Position numbers and translations under genes: made by a program
Shown here: positions 27,877 to 36,582 of the stretch, piece after piece
How the letters are laid out: each line of letters begins with the position of its first letter
How positions within the stretch are numbered: the stretch's first letter is position 1
Notes under the pieces: model-generated
The model's input: only the letters and a program-made list of their open reading frames with translations
Told to the model about the DNA's origin: nothing
The model's database searches: none
Assembly: GCF_000022065.1 (NCBI RefSeq)
Contig: NC_011898.1
Span: forward strand, 1,696,001-1,760,000
Direction of reading: 5' to 3'
Length of the DNA: 64,000 nucleotides
Source: Ruminiclostridium cellulolyticum H10
Lineage (GTDB): Bacteria > Bacillota > Clostridia > Acetivibrionales > DSM-1351

Positions 27877-27922
27877 AAAACAAAGGGTTTCACAAATTTC
27901 AAAATTGTGAAACCCTTTGTTT
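27877..27922. terminator. Bidirectional terminator between HD-GYP gene and tRNA-Leu
   Basis: AAAACAAAGGGTTTCACAA pairs with TTGTGAAACCCTTTGTTTT, a 19-bp nearly perfect stem with A- and T-tracts at its base. It directly abuts the tRNA-Leu CCA end. Confidence 0.9.
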
Positions 27923-28005
<83 letters not shown>

Positions 28006-28119
28006 CCGAGCAGTTCTTATTATAAATACATTTAATCGTTTTGTCAACAAAAAGTTTCAAATGTGCATATAGTACTACCGAGGTATGTGAAAAGTAGGAA
28101 TGAAAGATGTATTCACTTT

Positions 28120-29301
28120 TTAAGAATTAGACATCCTCCATACATTCATTTTTCTCAAAAAATACAGAGCTATGAGTTGTGTACAGCCTATGAATAAAAG
28201 AAAAAAGTTAAGGCTCCAGTCGTATTTTATAAACCACAGTAAGCTTATTAGTATAAGCAAGCTTACTATTCTTCCGCTGTTAAGCATGATTTCCTTGTTT
28301 ATAATGTACTCTAGGCGTAAATCATCTTGGTGCTGAATACTTATTATGTTGAAGCTGGCAGAAGAAAAAGGCACCAAGAAGAAGGGAAGAGATGCAGATT
28401 CCATTATCATATATAACAGTAGCGTTCCGTAACGTATATTTACAACCAATCCCCAAACTGCTATGAACATTACCAAAGCACCTGTAAGCATGGATTTTAG
28501 CCTTGATTTTGGCTTTATTAGCTTTTGTTCAATTACATATGTCACTGATGAAATAATTGAAGCAATCAGGGAAAAAGTACCTACCGACCATTCGCTACCC
28601 GTGCTTTTAAAAACAAGTACAATTATAAGAAATCCTATAATAACATCTCTGAAACCCCACATGAGCAAGCCTTTTCTCAAAAAACTCCAATCTTGTAAGT
28701 TAATGTTAAATATTTTTTTAAAATTCATCTTGCTGTCGTAGTATTCTGCTTTTATCAAAAAGGATACCAATATCAGTACTACAAATAGCAGTAATGATAT
28801 TGAAAAGACAATAGTATAACCCATTCCCAAGAAATTCTTATTAATTATATAAGCTGAAGAAATAGGGGCAGCAGCACCGCAAATTCCCGCAATGGAACCA
28901 TTGAAACCATTAAAGGTATCCCTGTTTTCAGTTGATGTAAAATCAAAACATAACACATGAAAAGCAAGCCAATAAAAACCCGCAGCTATCCCGTATAATA
29001 TTCCGAATAACAGGACAAGCTTGGAAATTCTGTCTTTTAAAAAAAGGATAAGCCCAAAAAAAGTAATGAAGAAAGCTATTCCTAACCTTAGAGACCAGAT
29101 ACCATTCTTTCTTTTGGAGAGCCATCCTGCAAAAATAAAGGTGATGGGAAGAAATATATACTGCATAAGATTGTACTGTGCTAAAACTATAAAGTTCTTT
29201 GACTCTTTCCATAAAAGTATATTTAGAAAAACATTGGACATACCCATTGAAAGGGTGAAAAGGGCACTAACAGTCAGCAAGAGTTTAGCTCTTTTTGTCA
29301 T
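28120..29301 (-). CDS. MFS-type transporter
   Basis: A 393-aa integral membrane protein with about twelve hydrophobic segments, matching the major facilitator layout of two six-helix bundles. The loop after helix 2 carries [16 protein letters not shown], a loose version of the MFS motif A. GGGAGG lies seven bases before the ATG. Substrate cannot be told from sequence; neighbours give no pathway clue. Monocistronic. Confidence 0.78.
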   Translation of the reverse strand: MTKRAKLLLTVSALFTLSMGMSNVFLNILLWKESKNFIVLAQYNLMQYIFLPITFIFAGWLSKRKNGIWSLRLGIAFFITFFGLILFLKDRISKLVLLFGILYGIAAGFYWLAFHVLCFDFTSTENRDTFNGFNGSIAGICGAAAPISSAYIINKNFLGMGYTIVFSISLLLFVVLILVSFLIKAEYYDSKMNFKKIFNINLQDWSFLRKGLLMWGFRDVIIGFLIIVLVFKSTGSEWSVGTFSLIASIISSVTYVIEQKLIKPKSRLKSMLTGALVMFIAVWGLVVNIRYGTLLLYMIMESASLPFFLVPFSSASFNIISIQHQDDLRLEYIINKEIMLNSGRIVSLLILISLLWFIKYDWSLNFFLLFIGCTQLIALYFLRKMNVWRMSNS

Positions 29302-29387
29302 TCAAAACCTCCCGGTCAGTATTTTGAATGATCTTATTTTTTACAAATAAATTATTATAATACCTTCATATTTCAAATCAAAACAAA

Positions 29388-29425
29388 AACGGCAATGATC
29401 CTTTTGCAGAACCATTACCGTTTTA
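29388..29425 (-). terminator. Terminator-like hairpin between the TM2 gene and the MFS gene
   Basis: AAACGGCAATG pairs with CATTACCGTTT (one mismatch), with an A-rich left side that reads as T-rich on the minus strand. It lies downstream of the TM2 protein gene. Confidence 0.6.
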
Positions 29426-29441
29426 AACGATTAAAATTAAT

Positions 29442-29891
29442 CTATTGAAGTCTTACACGATGTTTTACTTGGAAATTATGATCATTGGAACACAAATATA
29501 TGATACCTTCGATAAATCCAACAAAACCTGGGATAAAAGTCCAGCAGAACAGCAGGTAGAGTATACCTAAACCGATTTTGCCCATGTAAAATTTGTGAAT
29601 TCCTAGTCCTCCTAAAAATATACCCAGAAGACCTGCTGCAATTTTGTTTTTAATAGGCCAGGCAGGATCGATACCGTTGTTTATATACTGATGTTGAGCA
29701 AATTGCTGTTGTTGCTGTGCGACCTGCTGCTTGTACATTTGCGCCTCATACTCCTGGTTTCCGGAAACAGGTCTTTGATTAGATGATGGAGCAGAATTTA
29801 CATCTGCAGCTATAGCTTCGCCGCAGTATTTACACTCTCTGTCACTAAGAGCACATGGTGCCCCACATTGGGGACATACATTTTGAGCCAT
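29442..29891 (-). CDS. Zinc-ribbon TM2-domain membrane protein
   Basis: A 149-aa protein. An N-terminal zinc ribbon (CPQCGAPCALSDRECKYCG, residues 6-24) is followed by a Gln-rich linker, then a TM2 domain: two hydrophobic helices with KNKIAAGLLGIFLGGLGIHKFYMG and GIIYLCSND. TM2 proteins are small, poorly characterised membrane proteins. It is downstream of the SPFH gene on the same strand, separated by about 80 bases, and both have zinc ribbons, suggesting related envelope function. Confidence 0.8.
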   Translation of the reverse strand: MAQNVCPQCGAPCALSDRECKYCGEAIAADVNSAPSSNQRPVSGNQEYEAQMYKQQVAQQQQQFAQHQYINNGIDPAWPIKNKIAAGLLGIFLGGLGIHKFYMGKIGLGILYLLFCWTFIPGFVGFIEGIIYLCSNDHNFQVKHRVRLQ

Positions 29892-29970
29892 TATTATACC
29901 ACCCTATCTTGTTTATTTTAATTATACTTACAAAAAATATAATATATTACAAAAAGTCTGACCACAGTAA

Positions 29971-31113
29971 TTATAGCTTTTTACCGCATTGTGGGCAAAA
30001 CTTTGTGCTAACCGGCACTTCTGCTCCGCATTCACAGGTCTGAGTTCCCATAGAAGTTCCGCACTCAGGACAGAATTTTGGATCACCTGGTATTAATACT
30101 CCGCAAGAAGCACAAACCTTCTTGGGAGTTTCCAATAATTTTCCGCATTCGCAGCAAAACTTTGATTTTGCTGGATTTTGAGCCTTGCAGGAGGGACATG
30201 CTATAGTCGCCTTATCTGCAGCCGCCCTTGTGTTTATGGTATTATGTATGTCGGAACCCAGAGATGCACCGACACCCAAACCTACACCCAAACCTACACC
30301 TCCTGCAGCAAATGCACCTGCCACACCGGAATTATTGCTGGCGGCATGGTCATAAACATCAAAAGAACGCTTTGTTACATATCGGTTATCACCCATAATC
30401 TCAAATTCAGCCTTGTTTTTGAGAATCTTGTTAATTTCCTCAAAATCTTCATCAGGAAAGTTAATAGATTTTATTATTAAGCTGATTGCAGATAAACCAT
30501 ATTTAGCAAATTCTGGAGCAATCAAATCAAAGGTATAATTTGCAATATCGTCGAGTCTGGCAGTAATCTCCAATGCAGAAATTTTTTGATTTACAATTAC
30601 ATTGGCAATTATGCTCTTGATTTTCTGAATCAACATTCCCTTGAAGAAGTCTATAACATTGTTAAACTTAATAATGTCGGCCGGATTCATTACACCGATC
30701 AATTCACGGAAAAAAGTTTCGTAGTTATCCAGTTTCAGACCCATCTGACCAAACGCACGAATCCTGAGTCTGGTATAATATTTGGGATCAATTATTTGTA
30801 CTGGATCAGATGTTCCCCAGTTGATATCAAGCTTTGTAGTAGTATTGATGTAGTATATTTCTGCACTGAAAGGAGTTTTTCCTCCAAAAGGCAGATTTAC
30901 AAAAACTCTAAGTATTGGAAGATTTTTTGCATCAAGAGTATAGGTACCCGGAGTAAATAGGTCACAAACCTCTCCGCCCTTAACAAAAACAGCGATCTGA
31001 CCTTCGCCCACAATAAGCTGCGTGCCATAAACAAGATCTTCGACAGGATGCTTATAAACGATCCAGTCACGAGATCTAAGTCCGTCAAATTTAACTCTAT
31101 CAATGATAGCCAT
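29971..31113 (-). CDS. SPFH-domain protein with C-terminal zinc ribbons (YdjI-like)
   Basis: A 380-aa protein. The N-terminal two thirds match the SPFH/virion-core group: MAIIDRVKFDGL, VGEGQIAVFVKGGEV and SAEIYYINT segments. A Gly/Ala-rich stretch (about 270-290) leads to two or three CxxC pairs arranged as zinc ribbons, ending CECGAEVPVSTKFCPQCGKKL. The ATG at 31113 has GAGGTG upstream and is preferred over an earlier in-frame ATG at 31173. Relatives act as membrane-microdomain scaffolds with PspA-type stress proteins; a role in envelope stress is inferred. Confidence 0.8.
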   Translation of the reverse strand: MAIIDRVKFDGLRSRDWIVYKHPVEDLVYGTQLIVGEGQIAVFVKGGEVCDLFTPGTYTLDAKNLPILRVFVNLPFGGKTPFSAEIYYINTTTKLDINWGTSDPVQIIDPKYYTRLRIRAFGQMGLKLDNYETFFRELIGVMNPADIIKFNNVIDFFKGMLIQKIKSIIANVIVNQKISALEITARLDDIANYTFDLIAPEFAKYGLSAISLIIKSINFPDEDFEEINKILKNKAEFEIMGDNRYVTKRSFDVYDHAASNNSGVAGAFAAGGVGLGVGLGVGASLGSDIHNTINTRAAADKATIACPSCKAQNPAKSKFCCECGKLLETPKKVCASCGVLIPGDPKFCPECGTSMGTQTCECGAEVPVSTKFCPQCGKKL

Positions 31114-31186
31114 CTTGGACAACACCTCACAAAATATTATTTTAATTATACCATAATATGCTATGCAAATCAAACCTTAAAGTCTG

Positions 31187-31855
31187 TCATTCCGCCGGAT
31201 ATACCACAAATTCATTCCTATCATAATCAAGTATATTTTCTTGCTTCATTTTTGATAATTCTCTCGATAAAGCACTTCGGTTGACACACAAAAAGTCTGC
31301 CAGCTCATCACGTGAAAAAGAAATTTTGAATCTGTTTTTTCCGGTTCTTTGTATCTGCATTGATAAATAGGCCATAAGCTTCTCTCTGGTTGATCTCTGA
31401 GACAGGATATCAATCTTGCTATTAAGAAAAATATTTTTCTGAGCAATCAGTGAGAGCATGTTTTCTATAAGCTTGGTATGAAAGCTGCATGAGGAAGAGC
31501 AGGTTGTAACAATTTTATTAAACTGTATATACATTACAGCACACCCCGTGGTGGTAATTACTGTTACAGGGCTTTTAGCTACATTTGCACATGCAAAAGC
31601 TTCTCCGAACATATCTGACGTGCCGATTTCTGAAACTATATTCCTGTTGCCCATTATATCTTCCTTAACTATTTGAGCTGAACCTGATAAAATTATCCCC
31701 ACCGATGACACCTTGTCTCCTGTCAGCAACAGGATGTCATTTTTAGTATAAATCTGCTCATAAGCTTTAAGGCAGTCCAGCATATAAAGCATATTTTTTT
31801 CGCTTACATTCTGAAAAATTGCTGCTTGTTTTAAGATTTCAATTTTATTATTCAT
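31187..31855 (-). CDS. Crp/Fnr-family regulator divergent from hcp
   Basis: A 222-aa transcription factor. An N-terminal cyclic-nucleotide-binding-like beta-roll (about 10-125) is followed by a dimerisation helix and a winged helix-turn-helix with FSRDELADFLCVNRSALSRELSKM (about 168-191). Five or six Cys residues are present but not in the Fnr N-terminal cluster arrangement. It is divergent from hcp, the layout of HcpR-type nitrosative-stress regulators. GGGAG precedes the ATG, directly beside a palindrome it may bind, implying autoregulation. Effector is unknown. Confidence 0.85.
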   Translation of the reverse strand: MNNKIEILKQAAIFQNVSEKNMLYMLDCLKAYEQIYTKNDILLLTGDKVSSVGIILSGSAQIVKEDIMGNRNIVSEIGTSDMFGEAFACANVAKSPVTVITTTGCAVMYIQFNKIVTTCSSSCSFHTKLIENMLSLIAQKNIFLNSKIDILSQRSTREKLMAYLSMQIQRTGKNRFKISFSRDELADFLCVNRSALSRELSKMKQENILDYDRNEFVVYPAE

Positions 31856-31870
31856 AAAATTTTACTCCCT

Positions 31871-31912
31871 GTTGCAAATGCAACCGATTTAATAAAATAA
31901 GTTTAATATAAT
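31871..31912 (+). promoter_or_regulatory. hcp promoter with Crp/Fnr-type palindrome
   Basis: GTTGCAAATGCAAC (31871-31884) is a perfect 6-2-6 palindrome. A TATAAT -10 box lies at 31907-31912; the predicted start near 31919 puts the palindrome centre at about -41.5, the class II activator position of Crp/Fnr proteins. No good -35 box is seen, which fits activator dependence. Confidence 0.6.
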
Positions 31913-31986
31913 CGTTTTGTAAAGTCAATCAATTACAAAAACCAAAATCACTTAAAAATAATAAATTTTATGAAAGGAGTTATATT

Positions 31987-33555
31987 ATGTCAGATATGTT
32001 TTGTTTTCAGTGTGAACAAACCGCGGCAGGAAAAGGATGTACAGGAGGAGCAGGTGTCTGTGGTAAAAAAGCGGATACTTCAAATTATCAGGATTTACTT
32101 ACAGGTGCAATGATAGGTCTTGCAAAGACTGCTCAAAACGCTAAACCAACTGAAAGTACGCATAAAACAGTTATTGAAGGTCTGTTTATGACAATAACCA
32201 ACGTGAGCTTTGATAATGCATCAATTCAAAGTCATATTGAAAAAGTTAACAGTGAAAAACTAAACTTGGTTAACGGAGTTGCAGCACAGAATAACTATGA
32301 AATGGAAAATCTCTGGAATGCTCATGAGGACATTCGTTCTCTGAAATCCCTTATTTTGTTCGGAATAAGAGGGATGGCCGCTTATGCATACCATGCATTG
32401 GTTCTGGGATATTCAGATGAAGAGGTTAACAACTTCTTTTATAAGGCATTGAGAGCCGTAGGAAGTGATATGTCTATTGATGAGCTTCTCTCAATTGTTA
32501 TGGAAACAGGGGAAGTTAATTTAAAGTGCATGGCTCTTCTTGATAAGGCTAATACAGAAACCTATGGCACCCCGGTACCGACTTCCGTACCAATGACTGT
32601 TGAAAAGGGTCCGTTTATTGTAATTTCCGGTCACGACCTTTACGACTTACACCTTCTTCTGGAGCAGACAAAGGATAAGGGAATCAACATTTATACCCAT
32701 GGTGAGATGCTTCCAGCACATGCATACCCTAAGCTTAAAGCATACACCCATTTGAAAGGTAACTTTGGTACTGCATGGCAGAATCAGCAGAAGGAATTTG
32801 ATAATATTCCAGCTCCTGTATTATTTACAACAAACTGTCTTATGCCTGTAAAACCAAGTTACAGTGACAGAGTATTTACAACTGAAGTTGTTGCATATCC
32901 TGAAATAGTTCATATAGGAGATGATAAGGACTTTACTCCTGTAATAAACAAGGCACTTGAACTTGGCGGTTATAAGGAAGATACAAGGTTTACAGGTATC
33001 AACGGAGGAGATACTTTAACAACTGGGTTTGCAAGAGGAACAGTTCTTTCTGTTGCCGATAAGGTAATTGATGCTGTTAAGGCAGGAGCAATAAAACATT
33101 TCTTCCTGGTTGGAGGCTGTGATGGTGCAAAGGTAGGAAGAAACTACTACACAGAATTTGTTAAGAAAACACCAAAGGACACTGTAATACTGACACTAGC
33201 TTGCGGAAAGTATCGTTTCAATGACCTTGATATCGGCGAAATAGGTGGACTTCCAAGGATCATGGATATGGGACAATGTAATGATGCATACAGTGCAATA
33301 CAGGTGGCTTCTGCTCTGGCTAACGCTTTTGAGTGTGATATCAATGAACTGCCACTCTCACTTGTGCTTTCATGGTACGAACAGAAGGCTGTCTGCATAC
33401 TGCTGACTCTGCTTTCTCTTGGAATTAAGAATATTTACCTTGGGCCTACATTGCCTGCATTTGTTTCACAAAACGTATTGAATATATTAGTAGAGAAATT
33501 CAACATCAGTACGATTTCTACTCCTGATGAGGACTTGAAAAAGATTCTCGGGTAA
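31987..33555 (+). CDS. hcp: Hydroxylamine reductase / hybrid cluster protein
   Basis: A 522-aa hybrid-cluster protein implicated in NO and hydroxylamine detoxification under anaerobic conditions. The N-terminal Fe-S cysteines are seen in CFQCEQTAAGKGCTGGAGVC. Hybrid-cluster ligands appear further on in GHD, the TTNCLMP, VGGCDGAK, LACGKYRFN and SWYEQKA segments. GAAAGGAG precedes the ATG. It is monocistronic and transcribed divergently from a Crp/Fnr regulator. After the stop, CCCGGCCTT (33572-33580) pairs with AAGGTCGGG (33603-33611). Confidence 0.95.
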   Translation: MSDMFCFQCEQTAAGKGCTGGAGVCGKKADTSNYQDLLTGAMIGLAKTAQNAKPTESTHKTVIEGLFMTITNVSFDNASIQSHIEKVNSEKLNLVNGVAAQNNYEMENLWNAHEDIRSLKSLILFGIRGMAAYAYHALVLGYSDEEVNNFFYKALRAVGSDMSIDELLSIVMETGEVNLKCMALLDKANTETYGTPVPTSVPMTVEKGPFIVISGHDLYDLHLLLEQTKDKGINIYTHGEMLPAHAYPKLKAYTHLKGNFGTAWQNQQKEFDNIPAPVLFTTNCLMPVKPSYSDRVFTTEVVAYPEIVHIGDDKDFTPVINKALELGGYKEDTRFTGINGGDTLTTGFARGTVLSVADKVIDAVKAGAIKHFFLVGGCDGAKVGRNYYTEFVKKTPKDTVILTLACGKYRFNDLDIGEIGGLPRIMDMGQCNDAYSAIQVASALANAFECDINELPLSLVLSWYEQKAVCILLTLLSLGIKNIYLGPTLPAFVSQNVLNILVEKFNISTISTPDEDLKKILG

Positions 33556-33639
33556 GCTTTAAGTCAATTTTCCCGGCCTTTCGTATGTTAAATATATTTA
33601 CTAAGGTCGGGATTCTTCCAATATAAAGTTATGCTTTGG

Positions 33640-33686
33640 TTCAACTATGTATGTTTCGAAAGATCATATATAGTTGGATTTTTTTA
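33640..33686 (+). terminator. Intrinsic terminator downstream of hcp
   Basis: TCAACTATGTATG pairs with CATATATAGTTGGA (12 bp, one G-U), followed by seven T's. The remaining bases to mscL (33687-33861) are AT-rich; a -10-like TATAAT near 33796 may be the mscL promoter. Confidence 0.8.
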
Positions 33687-33861
33687 TAATCCATTTTTAT
33701 TGATATACAAATCAGAGGTTGACATAAATTATAAACTACAGAATAAGACTCACGTTTTTTGACATCTATTTTACGTATGTCGCTAATTTATGTATAATTA
33801 TTGTGTATACTAATTTTACCTAATAATAAATTACTAAATAGTCTTAAAAAAGGATGCTGTT

Positions 33862-34275
33862 ATGAAAAAATCAAAATTTATTTCTGAATTTAAAGAGTTT
33901 ATTTCAAGAGGAAATGTAGTGGATCTGGCTGTGGGTGTAATAATTGGTTCTGCATTTACAGCTATAGTTAATTCACTTGTTAATCAGATTATTATGCCTG
34001 TTATCGGGTTTATAATAGGCGGCATTAACTTTTCTGATTTTAAATGGACTTTAAAAAATGCGGAGGGAGACACACCTGAAGTAGCCGTATATTTCGGCTC
34101 ATTTATCCAGCAAGTAGTTAACTTTCTCATAATTGCTTTTGTTGTTTTTATGATGGTAAAGTTAATAAATATGCTGAAAAGAAAAAAGGAAAAAGAAATA
34201 GAGGAGATAAAGGAAGAAAAAGTTTCAAAGGAAGAAATATTACTTACAGAAATCAGGGATTTGCTGAGAAAGTAA
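33862..34275 (+). CDS. mscL: Large-conductance mechanosensitive channel
   Basis: A 137-aa channel opened by membrane tension to release solutes on hypo-osmotic shock. The N-terminal amphipathic helix and TM1 signature [20 protein letters not shown] are diagnostic. TM2 (about 82-103) is followed by a highly charged C-terminal helix, [14 protein letters not shown], ending LLTEIRDLL. Length is typical. AAAAGGATG lies upstream. Monocistronic. Confidence 0.95.
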   Translation: MKKSKFISEFKEFISRGNVVDLAVGVIIGSAFTAIVNSLVNQIIMPVIGFIIGGINFSDFKWTLKNAEGDTPEVAVYFGSFIQQVVNFLIIAFVVFMMVKLINMLKRKKEKEIEEIKEEKVSKEEILLTEIRDLLRK

Positions 34276-34302
34276 AGGTAGTACTATTTTAGGTATAAAG
34301 AG

Positions 34303-34347
34303 AGGCTGTTGCACAGCGAATAAAAATTATTCGCTGTGTAACAGCCC
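34303..34347. terminator. Long hairpin between mscL and the CAP-domain gene
   Basis: GGCTGTTGCACAGCGAATAA pairs with TTATTCGCTGTGTAACAGCC almost perfectly. Only short A/T runs flank it, but it sits between two convergent genes and probably ends both transcripts. Confidence 0.65.
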
Positions 34348-34384
34348 ACTGTAAATAAAAATACTTATATTTGCTTTAAAATAA

Positions 34385-35371
34385 TTACCCTATAAACTGC
34401 TGAGTCCAGTACAATCTTCCGCTGGAGTTCTTGGCTACTCCTACACCAATCTGTGTAAAGGATGATTTAAGGATGTTTGCCCTGTGTCCGGGTGAGTTCA
34501 TCCAACCCTTCATTACCTGTTCAGGTGTAGTTTGTCCCATTGCAATATTTTCACCTGCAGTTCTGTAGCTGATACCGTATTTTTTCATCATATCAAACGG
34601 TGATCCGTAAGTTGGTGAATTATGATCAAAGTATCCAAGTTTGGCCATGTCCTGTGATTTAAGGGTCGCTGTTTTATTTACCTGAGAATTCATTGTCAAA
34701 GGCTTCAAACCATTTTTAGCTCTTTCTGCATTAACAAGTTCTACAACTCTCTTCTGGAAAGCTGTATAGTCACCGTTTGTTGCCGGAGTTGATGCAGGCT
34801 TTTGGGGTGTCGCTGGTTTGGAAGTCGCTGGTTTAGAAGTTGACGGTTTGGAAGTAGTAGGCTTGGCGGCTGACAGCCTCGAATTCAGTATTGAATTCAA
34901 AGCAGACTGAATATTTGAATTATTCGTATTTTTGGCAGTTGAGTTGTCACAATTCTTGGTGTATACTATTCTTTGCAGCTTATCCATAATATTTGCTGAT
35001 TCGATTTTATTATTGGTAGCTGTAGTTGGCTGATTATAGGAAGTTTGTACACTATTTTTATCAGTTACTTTATCAACACTATTTGTTGGGCAATTAGTTG
35101 ATTTTGAAGTATTAGCAGATACGTTGTTAACCGTTGCTTTTTTTGAGTCAGACACATCTTTGCTTTTCTCTGCTGAAGCTGGTGCGACTTTAGATACAAT
35201 CGAATCCAGTGTCTTGGATGGTACTGTTGATTGGCTAATTTTTGTCGTATCTAGTGAAGCAATGCTTTCTGCTTTTGTATTTCCGATAGCAAAGCCGTTA
35301 AATACAAAGGATGATGCTAAAATAGCACATGCTGCCACACTTGATAGTACTATAGAAGATTTCTTAATCAT
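34385..35371 (-). CDS. Secreted CAP/SCP-domain protein (YkwD-like)
   Basis: A 328-aa exported protein. The signal peptide (residues 1-28) starts MIKKSSIVLSSVAACAILA. A Ser/Thr/Asn-rich region and a short STSKPATSKPATPQKP repeat form a flexible linker. The C-terminal CAP domain (about 205-328) has VVELVNAERAKNGLKPL, HNSPTYGSPFDMM, AGENIAMG and GWMNSPGHRANIL, with the cavity His residues. Relatives are extracellular proteins of uncertain function, some found in spores. AATGGAGGG precedes the ATG. Its upstream region holds a candidate structured RNA. Confidence 0.88.
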   Translation of the reverse strand: MIKKSSIVLSSVAACAILASSFVFNGFAIGNTKAESIASLDTTKISQSTVPSKTLDSIVSKVAPASAEKSKDVSDSKKATVNNVSANTSKSTNCPTNSVDKVTDKNSVQTSYNQPTTATNNKIESANIMDKLQRIVYTKNCDNSTAKNTNNSNIQSALNSILNSRLSAAKPTTSKPSTSKPATSKPATPQKPASTPATNGDYTAFQKRVVELVNAERAKNGLKPLTMNSQVNKTATLKSQDMAKLGYFDHNSPTYGSPFDMMKKYGISYRTAGENIAMGQTTPEQVMKGWMNSPGHRANILKSSFTQIGVGVAKNSSGRLYWTQQFIG

Positions 35372-35449
35372 ATTTTCCCTCCATTAGTTTAGATTAATTT
35401 TACGTTCGTTTCTTCTTCCTGCCCATAATCAGCATTTTTGCGACGTTGC

Positions 35450-35640
35450 TCCTGCCAAAAGAATTATCAGCGTAATATTCATCAGCCTACCGGGGTACGG
35501 ACATTATGTTAACATTCATATCTGGATGTAACAACCCCACAATTATTTACAGTGAGTGTTAGGATATCAGTTCAAATGCGTAGCTTTTGGTTGTAGGCCT
35601 TACCCACAGCGGGCTAGGCAGACTAGGACTTGCTTTTAAA
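35450..35640 (-). ncRNA. Candidate structured RNA (family unassigned)
   Basis: The 392-base gap between the CAP and ZIP genes has no open frame but can fold. Reading the minus strand: GGCCTAC (about 35600-35594) pairs with GTAGGC (about 35491-35486); ACAACC with GGTTGT; GTTACAT with ATGTTAAC (one bulge); and CTGCC near the 5' end with GGCAG near the 3' end. Together they nest into a closed multi-helix RNA of about 190 bases. A TTGACA near 35735-35730 on the minus strand could belong to a promoter. The helices are also possible on the plus strand, so the strand is uncertain. Confidence 0.4.
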
Positions 35641-35763
35641 ACTCTTGTTGGTTAGTTAATATTACTATTTTTATTATTGGAATTTGGCTATGTATTGTTT
35701 ACTTTTAATAAATAGGGGTAATAAATATATTGTCAATATTCATTGTTCGAAAGGTGGGACCTT

Positions 35764-36582
35764 ATGGAATGGTTAAATAATCAAAATCCTGTATTACTGG
35801 CACTCTTTGCTACACTGACAACATGGGCACTCACGGCACTGGGAGCCGCAATGGTTTTCTTTTTCAAGGAAATAAACCAACGACTTCTTAATACAATGCT
35901 GGGTTTTGCGGCAGGTGTAATGATTGCTGCGAGCTTCTGGTCTCTGCTGGCTCCTGCAATAGAAATGGCAGAAAGTTCGTCAAAAATACCTGCCTGGCTT
36001 GTTGCCGCGTTAGGCTTTATAGGAGGTGCATTTTTTCTTTACCTCGCTGACAGGCTTATTCCGCACATGCATTTAAATTCAAAAGATGGGGAGAGCGAGG
36101 GTATATCAACAAATCTGCGACGAAGTATACTTCTTGTATTTTCGATAACTTTACATAACATTCCTGAGGGCCTTGCGGTAGGAGTAGCTTTCGGAGCTGC
36201 GGCAAATGGAATTAACAATGTAACCTTGCTATCTGCAATTGCAGTTGCAGTGGGAATCGGAATTCAGAATTTCCCGGAGGGTGCCGCTGTGTCAATTCCA
36301 TTAAGAAGGGAAGGGTTATCTCGTACAAAAAGCTTCTTGTACGGACAGTCTTCGGGTATTGTTGAGCCGATTGCAGGTGTTATTGGTGCCGCACTTGTTA
36401 TGTATGTACAGCCTATCCTCCCGTATGCACTTGCATTTGCTGCCGGAGCAATGATCTTTGTGGTTGTGGAAGAGCTTATTCCGGAAGCACAGAGCGGAAA
36501 CCACAAAAGCACACACATGGCCACCGCAGGATGTATTATAGGTTTTGTGGTAATGATGATACTGGATGTAGCACTTGGTTAG
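35764..36582 (+). CDS. ZIP-family metal transporter
   Basis: A 272-aa membrane protein with about eight hydrophobic segments. The metal-site helices are clear: TLHNIPEGLAVGVAFG (HNIPEG) and GIGIQNFPEGAAVSIPL (QNFPEG), the ZupT/GufA-type bacterial ZIP pattern for Zn(II) and other divalent ions. A His-containing loop precedes them. GGTGGG lies six bases before the ATG at 35764; the frame extends upstream to a TTG at 35743 without a site. Its 3' end overlaps the convergent AraC gene by four bases. Confidence 0.9.
   Translation: MEWLNNQNPVLLALFATLTTWALTALGAAMVFFFKEINQRLLNTMLGFAAGVMIAASFWSLLAPAIEMAESSSKIPAWLVAALGFIGGAFFLYLADRLIPHMHLNSKDGESEGISTNLRRSILLVFSITLHNIPEGLAVGVAFGAAANGINNVTLLSAIAVAVGIGIQNFPEGAAVSIPLRREGLSRTKSFLYGQSSGIVEPIAGVIGAALVMYVQPILPYALAFAAGAMIFVVVEELIPEAQSGNHKSTHMATAGCIIGFVVMMILDVALG

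Noticed and set aside
35400-35640. c-di-AMP (ydaO) or cobalamin riboswitch before the CAP-domain gene
   Set aside because: A few short matches exist (for example GTAGGC near the 3' side), but the conserved core blocks are missing, so it is left unassigned.
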